IMG/VR virus record: IMGVR_UViG_3300022707_000582
Span: 1-35,353 of that record
DNA: 35,353 nt
Reading direction: 5' to 3' (one strand)
From: a virus
A model generated the notes under the pieces. The model was given only the letters and a program-made list of their open reading frames with translations, was not told the DNA's origin and ran no database searches. A program made the translations under genes and the position numbers. How positions within the stretch are numbered: position 1 is the stretch's first letter; each line of letters starts with the position of its first letter. This document shows, one piece after another, positions 30,115-35,353 of this stretch.

Positions 30115-31524
30115 ATGTCACATAAATTGGCGCGTTTCTCCAAGTCACTTCTAGAACAACCTCAATTAATAACCGCCGCTAAGTTTCAAGAGATTGCAGA
30201 GATTCTTGAAGACCGTAATAATGGTCTTTACAGAATGTCTGAGATATCTAATGACCTAGAAATGTTATCGGAAGGTTCTAGTAGAGTAGGGGGCTTGGTC
30301 GGAGAAACCATAGGTGTCTTGAATATAGAAGGACCAACAACCTATAAAAGCACTGGTTTTGAAGCTATTTGTGGTGGGGTGAGTTATCAAAGCTTACTTG
30401 TACAAATGGAAGAATTGGTCAAGCTTGAAGATATTAATGTTATTCTTATGAACATTAATAGCCCCGGCGGGGAAGCTTTTAGAGCTTTTGAGACTGCTAG
30501 GTCATTACGTAAGATGGCAGACGATAACAATAAGATGATCATTGCCTATGTTGATGGTATAGCAGCTTCTGCTGGTTTTGCATTAGCAAGCGCAGCTCAT
30601 GAGGTTATTGTAAACCCTGATAGTGAAGTTGGTAGTATAGGTGTTGTTATCCGTCTTGTCAATGTCAATAAAATGCTTGAGAAAGATGGTATAGAAGTTA
30701 AATATATAACCGCTGGTTCAGCTAAAGTACCTTTTGATGAAGACGGTGAATTTCGAGAAGAATTTATCTCTGATTTACAGAAACGAGTTACAGAATTATA
30801 TGACAATTTTGTAGTCCATATATCTAAACACAGAGATATGGATGAAGAAGTTGTACGGGCAACGGAAGCCAAGATGTTTAATGCTGAAGATGCATTAACG
30901 TTAGGATTGATTGATGGAATAATGGAAGGCGATACCTTCAATGAACACCTTGCAGAAGCTTCTGCAAATTTTAGTAGTGATAATGACGAAGATAAAGATA
31001 GAAAGTCTGTCACTAAAGTAATCCCAAAGACACAAAAGGAAAACTTAATGTCTGATGATAAGAAAATAGAAGCTTCTGTGGTAGATGCTGAACAACTAGC
31101 ATCCATGCAAGAGCAAATGAAAGAACAAGCAAAAGTTATTGCAACTTTTCAAGCTAAGGAATTAGCTGTTGAGAAAGAAAAAGTATCTGCTTCGCTAGAG
31201 TCTGCTCCATTCCTAAAAGAATGTAAAGAAGATGTATTGAGTTTCTTAATGAGTACGGATGTATCAGAAGGCCATAAAACTCTTATGAATTCTGTTATCT
31301 CTAAGTCTAAAGCTGCTCAAGATGCAGTTACAGAAGAAGCCGCTGCTAAAGTGGTAGAGGCTGAGGCAAAAGTAGAAACAGCTGAAGCAGAAAAAGAAGA
31401 AATTAAGAAAGAATTCGCAACTAGCCAACACTCTGTTGAAGGTGAGTTAACTGAATCTGTTAAGGGTGGTTCTACTCTAGCAGACAAAATCGCGGCTAAG
31501 AAAGCTGCACTAGCAGCTACGTAA
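30115..31524 (+). CDS. S49-family head maturation protease with C-terminal scaffold
   Basis: This 469-residue protein is like lambda gpC. The S49 domain covers about residues 60-300: NINSPGGEAF (115-124) and DGIAASAGFALASA (147-160) with Ser-152 as nucleophile, and TAGSAKVPFDED with Lys-204 as a likely general base. It would cleave scaffold and capsid proteins during prohead maturation. From residue about 310 the sequence changes to an Ala/Glu/Lys-rich coiled-coil (AAKVVEAEAKVETAEAEKEE), a built-in scaffold. The RBS is AGGAGAAGGT. Its only odd feature is the possible internal start described separately. Confidence 0.88.
   Translation: MSHKLARFSKSLLEQPQLITAAKFQEIAEILEDRNNGLYRMSEISNDLEMLSEGSSRVGGLVGETIGVLNIEGPTTYKSTGFEAICGGVSYQSLLVQMEELVKLEDINVILMNINSPGGEAFRAFETARSLRKMADDNNKMIIAYVDGIAASAGFALASAAHEVIVNPDSEVGSIGVVIRLVNVNKMLEKDGIEVKYITAGSAKVPFDEDGEFREEFISDLQKRVTELYDNFVVHISKHRDMDEEVVRATEAKMFNAEDALTLGLIDGIMEGDTFNEHLAEASANFSSDNDEDKDRKSVTKVIPKTQKENLMSDDKKIEASVVDAEQLASMQEQMKEQAKVIATFQAKELAVEKEKVSASLESAPFLKECKEDVLSFLMSTDVSEGHKTLMNSVISKSKAAQDAVTEEAAAKVVEAEAKVETAEAEKEEIKKEFATSQHSVEGELTESVKGGSTLADKIAAKKAALAAT
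31048..31524 (+). CDS. Nested head scaffolding protein (internal start in the protease gene)
   Basis: An in-frame ATG at 31048 has AAAAGGA eight bases upstream, as in the lambda C/Nu3 arrangement. Translation would give 158 residues beginning MSDDKKIEASVVDAEQ, helical, Ala/Glu-rich and ending in the same stop. It would be the assembly scaffold that is later removed by the protease. Predicted from the RBS and the lambda precedent; no direct evidence of expression. Confidence 0.6.
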   Translation: MSDDKKIEASVVDAEQLASMQEQMKEQAKVIATFQAKELAVEKEKVSASLESAPFLKECKEDVLSFLMSTDVSEGHKTLMNSVISKSKAAQDAVTEEAAAKVVEAEAKVETAEAEKEEIKKEFATSQHSVEGELTESVKGGSTLADKIAAKKAALAAT

Positions 31525-31542
31525 TCCTAGGAGATAATATAA

Positions 31543-31920
31543 ATGGCTGATTTAGATCTAAGCTTGTTTCAAGTAGTACTTAATGAAGTACAAAGCGACC
31601 TTCCGGGGTTCACCCACGATGTTCAACAAGTCACTTTCACAGCAACTATGAAGAATGGTTCCATCCTTGATGCAGCTGGTGTTGAATTGGCTGTAGCCGC
31701 AGCAGCTAACTCTGTAATGGTTATTGACGATTTAAGTATCCGTAATCTAGATGGTGACATCGAAGTAGGCGATACAGTAGATATCAGTGTTGCAAAACGT
31801 GGTGTCGTATATAACGAAGATGTAACAGTGTTTACTGATGCAGATATCGATGCAGCTGGTAAAACAGCTCTAGAAGCATTTAACAATAAGTTTGCCAAAG
31901 TAGTACCAGCTACTCTATAA
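31543..31920 (+). CDS. Head decoration protein
   Basis: This 125-residue, acidic, beta-rich protein begins MADLDLSLFQVVLNEVQSDL and includes VAVAAAANSVMVIDDLSI-type segments. It lies between the protease and the major capsid gene, the position of lambda gpD-type decoration proteins. The family assignment is from position and size; it is not a close match by eye to gpD. RBS is AGGAGATAATATAA. Confidence 0.6.
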   Translation: MADLDLSLFQVVLNEVQSDLPGFTHDVQQVTFTATMKNGSILDAAGVELAVAAAANSVMVIDDLSIRNLDGDIEVGDTVDISVAKRGVVYNEDVTVFTDADIDAAGKTALEAFNNKFAKVVPATL

Positions 31921-31935
31921 TAAGGAAAATATACA

Positions 31936-32943
31936 ATGCCAACAGCACGTAATGGTGATTTCGAGGTACTAGACTTTACTGGTTTGGTTGATCTTGTTCC
32001 CCGCACACATAAATTAATCTCTGATTTAAATCTTTTTGATGAACCTGTCTTTGGTGTAGCTACCATAGCACAAGTAGAAAGGGTTACCGAGACAAATGAT
32101 GATATTCAGGCCAAGCCACGAGGTGCAGACCGTAATTTCACTGGCCGTGAAAGTGCAATCGTCCGTAACTTCAATATCCCTTTCTTTCCTCTTGATGACA
32201 AGATCAAGCCTAAAGACGTTCAGGACTTGAGGGCTTACGGCACTACTGATACCCCCCAAACAGTGGAAGACCGTGTAATGCGTTCTATGAGCCGTATTGA
32301 GCGTTCTCACTCTAATGTAAAAGAAAAAGCATTATATGAAGCTATTAAAGGTAATAGTCATTCTCCGGGGTGGACCCAAGGAGTTTATGATTATGCCGTT
32401 GAATTTGGCGTCACAAGCCTAGTAACTACAGCTCCTGTTGATTTTACGGTATTGACTGTAGATCCTCGTGATACTTTAGAAGATAAGGCACGAGCACATA
32501 TCATCGATGAGGCAAAAGATAATGCTGATTCTTACCGCGTAATTGCTATTGTTGGGCGTCAATGGTTTTCAGCATTAATTAGTCACCCTCTTGTTATCGA
32601 TGCATACTCTCAGTATAGCTCAGATCAAGAGCCTTTACGTAAGCGTTTAGGTGGTGATGTTATTAACCGTATCTTCGAGAGCAAAGGAATTTTATATCTG
32701 GAAGACATAAGCGGGGAGATAGCCACAGGAGAGGCATTCGTGTTACCTCTGGGGATCAAAAATATGCTACAGCTGCATTACGCGCCCGCTGATACAATTG
32801 AACATGTTAATACAACTGCTGTCGAGATGTATGTGTTCATGAAATCTGACGGCCATCGCACAGAGACGATTGAAACGGAAACTAGTATGATCGCAGTCAA
32901 CTCAAGGCCTGAACTCGTGGTGAAGTCAGTTGGCACATTTTAG
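31936..32943 (+). CDS. Major capsid protein, capsid-E (lambda gpE) type
   Basis: This 335-residue protein begins MPTARNGDFEVLDFTGLVDL and contains the gpE-family sequence FFPLDDKIKPKDVQDLRAYG near residue 90, then a central REHL-like A-domain region and a C-terminal MKSDGHRTETIETETSMIAV. HK97-fold capsids of this class form the shell together with the decoration protein encoded 15 bases upstream. The start follows AAGGAAAATATACA. A strong terminator follows, as expected for the most highly expressed late gene. Confidence 0.85.
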   Translation: MPTARNGDFEVLDFTGLVDLVPRTHKLISDLNLFDEPVFGVATIAQVERVTETNDDIQAKPRGADRNFTGRESAIVRNFNIPFFPLDDKIKPKDVQDLRAYGTTDTPQTVEDRVMRSMSRIERSHSNVKEKALYEAIKGNSHSPGWTQGVYDYAVEFGVTSLVTTAPVDFTVLTVDPRDTLEDKARAHIIDEAKDNADSYRVIAIVGRQWFSALISHPLVIDAYSQYSSDQEPLRKRLGGDVINRIFESKGILYLEDISGEIATGEAFVLPLGIKNMLQLHYAPADTIEHVNTTAVEMYVFMKSDGHRTETIETETSMIAVNSRPELVVKSVGTF

Positions 32944-32964
32944 TTAATAATCAATTACTTATAT

Positions 32965-32989
32965 AAAGGAACCTTCGGGTTCCTTTTTT
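32965..32989 (+). terminator. Intrinsic terminator with UUCG loop
   Basis: AAAGGAACC (32965-32973) pairs with GGTTCCTTT (32978-32986) around a TTCG tetraloop, followed by more T. It ends the capsid transcript. Confidence 0.93.
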
Positions 32990-33004
32990 ATTACCTAAAA
33001 TATA

Positions 33005-33034
33005 TTGACATATAGTATCCACAGAGTTTATATT
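33005..33034 (+). promoter_or_regulatory. Sigma70-type promoter
   Basis: TTGACA (33005-33010), 18 bases, TATATT (33029-33034), between the capsid terminator and the GIY-YIG-like gene. Confidence 0.6.
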
Positions 33035-33068
33035 AATTATAAAGGGTTTATTTTATAGGGGAATGTAA

Positions 33069-34289
33069 TTGGAACGATATATAACAGAAAATTTTATAGG
33101 AAGTACTTTCCCAACACCAAAAGGAGGTGTGCTGACCATAGTGGGGATTAGTGGTAGAAAAATAGATAGTCATAAAGTGTACAGAATTTCATGTTCAATA
33201 TGCAGTAAAGATAAAGAGCTTTTCCCTGATTTATTTGAAAGCCTTAAGAGTAGTTTAGATAATGATCACATACCTTGTGGCTGTTCTCTATCTCCTAGGT
33301 GGTCTCGTCGGCAATATCTTATTAAGATAGCTCGTGAGTGTGATAAAAGAGAGACAGTAGATTTTAATGGATTTGCTTCAGCATGGGATAATGGTAAAAC
33401 AAAAATACATTTAAAATGTAAATCTGACGGACATGAATGGTCATATTCTGATATTAATAATTTCCTTGGAGGGAAGGTTTGTTCTGAGTGTCAGAGAACT
33501 GATAGTAACAAACCAGACCAAGAAATGATATATAGCTTCATGGCATCCGGTAAATTTCTGGATGGCACTACTTTTACACGTAATACTAAAATAAGATCGT
33601 CAAGAGGTAAATTATGCTACTGGGATGTAAGATGTCCTCGTTGCTCAGAGGATGAATATGTTGAAAATGGACTGTGCAATGGAGTATTTACCTGTTTTTC
33701 AGGGGACCTTGGTAAAGGTGTAATCTCTTATAGGTGTTCTAAGAGCTATCGTTGGAATAGTGGACAGAGAGAATATCAAATAAATGAGATAGGTAAAAAA
33801 GAAGGTATTTTATTTAAAGGATGGGTATCTGAAAAAGGGTATACTAAGGTAAGTTCACTATTTAAGTGGGAATGTAAAAATAAACATCCCTGCACATCTT
33901 CTGTGAGTAGTTTCATAAACAAAGGTAGAAGATGTAAAACCTGTGCAGCTAGTGGATTCAATCCTGGAAACTCCGCATACCTATACATAGTACGGTGGCG
34001 TAGGAATAATATTCCTTACTACTCTACTATCAAAACAGGAATAACTAACCGTGAAGTTTTAGTGAGGGTAGGAGAACAAAAGTTGGCTAGTAATAACATG
34101 GATTATGAAATGCTACACACCTTTCACTTTGACAAAGGCCAAGACGCCCTCGACATTGAGAATAAGATCAAAGCCGCCCTACAATGCAAGTCTTGTCCAA
34201 AGGAATTATTACCAGATGGTTGGACTGAAACTGTAGAAGATACCCCTGATAATTTACAATTAATACTTGACATTATCAATAACCATTGA
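33069..34289 (+). CDS. GIY-YIG-like endonuclease with zinc-ribbon repeats
   Basis: This 406-residue protein begins at a TTG (33069) behind AGGGGA. The first 300 residues hold several Cys pairs: SCSICSKD, CGCSLS, CSECQ, CPRCS, CKTCA, arranged as repeats with W/K-rich strands, like zinc-ribbon DNA-binding modules of phage selfish nucleases. The C-terminus (SAYLYIVRWRRNNIPY, then IKTGITNREVLVRV, and LDIENKIKAA) fits a GIY-YIG/T5orf172-like domain, with the usual GIY changed to LYI and YIG to TGI. It sits as a cassette with its own terminator and promoter between capsid and later head genes. Confidence 0.7.
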   Translation: MERYITENFIGSTFPTPKGGVLTIVGISGRKIDSHKVYRISCSICSKDKELFPDLFESLKSSLDNDHIPCGCSLSPRWSRRQYLIKIARECDKRETVDFNGFASAWDNGKTKIHLKCKSDGHEWSYSDINNFLGGKVCSECQRTDSNKPDQEMIYSFMASGKFLDGTTFTRNTKIRSSRGKLCYWDVRCPRCSEDEYVENGLCNGVFTCFSGDLGKGVISYRCSKSYRWNSGQREYQINEIGKKEGILFKGWVSEKGYTKVSSLFKWECKNKHPCTSSVSSFINKGRRCKTCAASGFNPGNSAYLYIVRWRRNNIPYYSTIKTGITNREVLVRVGEQKLASNNMDYEMLHTFHFDKGQDALDIENKIKAALQCKSCPKELLPDGWTETVEDTPDNLQLILDIINNH

Positions 34290-34314
34290 TTATCCTCCAC
34301 TATTATGGTACAAT
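34286..34314 (+). promoter_or_regulatory. Sigma70-type promoter, extended -10
   Basis: TTGATT (34286-34291, overlapping the stop of the previous gene), 17 bases ending TGG, TACAAT (34309-34314). It resumes head-gene transcription after the inserted endonuclease gene. Confidence 0.6.
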
Positions 34315-34371
34315 TGTAATATCACGGTATGCTATTTATGCTGCCTATTAATAAAAGTTTTATGGAGATTT

Positions 34372-34947
34372 ATGATGGCAGAGGTATATACTAACCCCCT
34401 ATTATTTAAAGAGGCCTTATCAAATCGGTTTGAAGATTTTGATTATGATGCTTCTAGTAAATTACCCCGTTTCTTCTTTGCTGACAAACAAGGAGAGATT
34501 TATCAATCTGTAGCAGCAACTCATATGTTTGATAAACTTAATAAACGCTTCGGGGAGTTCATAGATCCTCTTCGTTGTGTTGCTAGACGCAGGGTTATTG
34601 TTATTACTTATTTAGAAGATGGCGAATCCCTACCTAAAGAAGTAATCAAAGAATCAACAGAGGTAGTTGTTAATGAAGAAATTAAAGTCCAAGAGCCTAT
34701 CTTTGTCCAATTTGCTGAAAGCAACGAGAAAAACAATGAAGAGTCTACTGACTTGGTTGAACAACCATCCCCTGAAGAAATCTTTAATAAAAACTACGCT
34801 AATACTTTGTATAATAGTAAGTCTAAAGCGAAAAGTAAAGATGCCCTCGAAGAATATGGTCTTAAGTTTGGAATTGATCTAAAGAAGAACATGAGCTTTG
34901 CTAATATGTTGTCCGCTTTAGAAGATCATGTTAATTCTTCTAACTAG
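34372..34947 (+). CDS. Post-capsid head protein with HeH/LEM-like C-terminus
   Basis: This 191-residue protein starts at an ATG at 34372 behind GGAGATTT; a second ATG follows at 34375. The N-terminal 85 residues (EVYTNPLLFKEALSNRFEDF...) look folded. The middle is acidic and variable, and the C-terminus (SKDALEEYGLKFGIDLKKNMS) resembles the HeH/LEM helix-extension-helix found in phage head and tail proteins. Its place after the capsid gene is where lambda FI lies; a similar assembly role is inferred, not shown. Confidence 0.6.
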   Translation: MMAEVYTNPLLFKEALSNRFEDFDYDASSKLPRFFFADKQGEIYQSVAATHMFDKLNKRFGEFIDPLRCVARRRVIVITYLEDGESLPKEVIKESTEVVVNEEIKVQEPIFVQFAESNEKNNEESTDLVEQPSPEEIFNKNYANTLYNSKSKAKSKDALEEYGLKFGIDLKKNMSFANMLSALEDHVNSSN

Positions 34948-35055
34948 TTTATATCTGCTGAGTAACAAATAACAGAAGCCACTTTACCATCACGGTGAAC
35001 GTGGCTTTTATTTTATGTATCTAGCAATCCTGTTCCGTACAAATCCAAAGCATTG
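34938..35055 (+). repeat. Left arm of a 118-bp perfect inverted repeat
   Basis: This arm is the exact reverse complement of 35236-35353. It includes the end of the 191-residue gene, the terminator and the first part of the convergent gene. The two arms are separated by 180 bases. Confidence 0.95.
34976..35012 (+). terminator. Intrinsic terminator
   Basis: AAGCCAC (34976-34982) and GTGGCTT (35001-35007) enclose an inner stem-loop with one mismatch and a bulge, followed by TTTATTTTAT. It sits between convergent genes. Confidence 0.75.
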
Positions 35056-35276
35056 GCTGAACAATAACCTACTATAAAAGAATGTGGGTTTATATGACAT
35101 CCTCCTATCTTTTCATTTTCCTTAATTGCTTCTAGGATAATCTTCCAGCAGTAATTGGAAATCTTTACATACTTTAATCCTTTTCCATGAAGAGTACCCT
35201 TATCCTTTCCTTTCATAGCACGAGGTTCTGGAAGACAATGCTTTGGATTTGTACGGAACAGGATTGCTAGATACAT
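35013..35276 (-). CDS. Minus-strand hypothetical gene, probably with a chimeric 5' end
   Basis: An 87-codon frame ends LYGTGLLDT at 35013, and its central part (residues 15-72, KGLKYVKISNYCWKIILEAI region) lies in the unique 180-base loop and looks coding. The first 14 codons (MYLAILFRTNPKHC) fall in the right repeat arm, which is an inverted copy of other sequence. The true gene probably continues upstream differently, so the start is unreliable. No function recognised. Confidence 0.4.
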   Translation of the reverse strand: MYLAILFRTNPKHCLPEPRAMKGKDKGTLHGKGLKYVKISNYCWKIILEAIKENEKIGGCHINPHSFIVGYCSANALDLYGTGLLDT

Positions 35277-35353
35277 AAAATAAAAGCCACGTTCACCGTG
35301 ATGGTAAAGTGGCTTCTGTTATTTGTTACTCAGCAGATATAAACTAGTTAGAA
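35236..35353 (-). repeat. Right arm of the inverted repeat, reaching the window end
   Basis: The reverse complement of 34938-35055 with no mismatch. It stops exactly at the end of the sequence, so it may extend further. A fold-back amplification or assembly chimera at a contig end is the simplest reading. Confidence 0.95.

Noticed and set aside
30597-31106. Long minus-strand frame opposite the S49 gene
   Set aside because: Serine-rich shadow of an Ala/Glu/Lys-rich coding sequence without a start signal.
1-35353. CRISPR arrays, integrase or attachment sites
   Set aside because: No regularly spaced direct repeats, no integrase gene and no att-like duplications were seen.

Overview
The window is part of a tailed double-stranded DNA phage genome. 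It is AT-rich, densely packed with overlapping genes, and lacks ribosomal or host metabolic genes. The head block (large terminase, portal, S49 protease with nested scaffold, decoration protein, capsid-E-type major capsid protein) is ordered as in lambda-like siphoviruses. A T5-type M15 endolysin, an RdgC-like protein, HslV-like and HflK/C-like proteins, and strong Shine-Dalgarno and sigma70-type promoters suggest a gammaproteobacterial host. No tail gene lies in the window, so the morphotype is inferred from the head genes only.

Layout. Positions 1-17531 are all on the minus strand: endolysin (cut by the left edge), class I ribonucleotide reductase nrdB-nrdA with a thioredoxin-fold partner, a Dam-like methyltransferase, a metallophosphoesterase, an HNH nuclease, a nucleotidyltransferase-like protein, a 5'-3' exonuclease, an AP2/HNH homing-type endonuclease, an RdgC-like protein, a three-gene membrane cluster including an SPFH/Band 7 protein, a MazG-like pyrophosphohydrolase, a Lar-like zinc ribbon, a deoxynucleoside monophosphate kinase, and an HslV-like Ntn peptidase whose frame is broken. 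A divergent promoter pair (17566-17645) separates this block from the plus-strand half.

Positions 17680-23174 (plus) carry a small MazG-like enzyme, a stand-alone class II aminoacyl-tRNA-synthetase-like domain, a PIF1-type helicase, a NADAR protein, two decayed genes, and a membrane protein/lipoprotein pair. Positions 23187-23995 form an isolated transcription unit with its own promoter and terminator. It encodes a previously unrecognised structured RNA, tRNA-Gly(UCC), a 94-residue protein and a tRNA-like fold. From 24271 the head block begins: a putative small terminase, a HAD phosphatase, a membrane protein, an HNH endonuclease, terL, portal, protease/scaffold, decorator and capsid.

The most notable observations are: terL is interrupted exactly in its P-loop by a 254-base group I intron whose P1 and P10 helices can be read directly, next to a free-standing HNH gene; the structured RNA just upstream of the tRNA has segments resembling bacterial RNase P RNA in the same order; the HslV-like gene appears to need a +1 shift at CCC_U inside a GNRA-capped hairpin; a near-consensus Fur box abuts the head-protease promoter; and the right end is a 118-base perfect inverted repeat that looks like a fold-back chimera.

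The genes fit a lytic programme: nucleotide supply (RNR, dNMP kinase, pyrophosphohydrolases), replication and recombination (helicase, exonuclease, RdgC-like), DNA protection (Dam, Lar-like, NADAR), then capsid assembly. Homing endonucleases and an intron are scattered through it. All calls come from reading the sequence; no database search was run.
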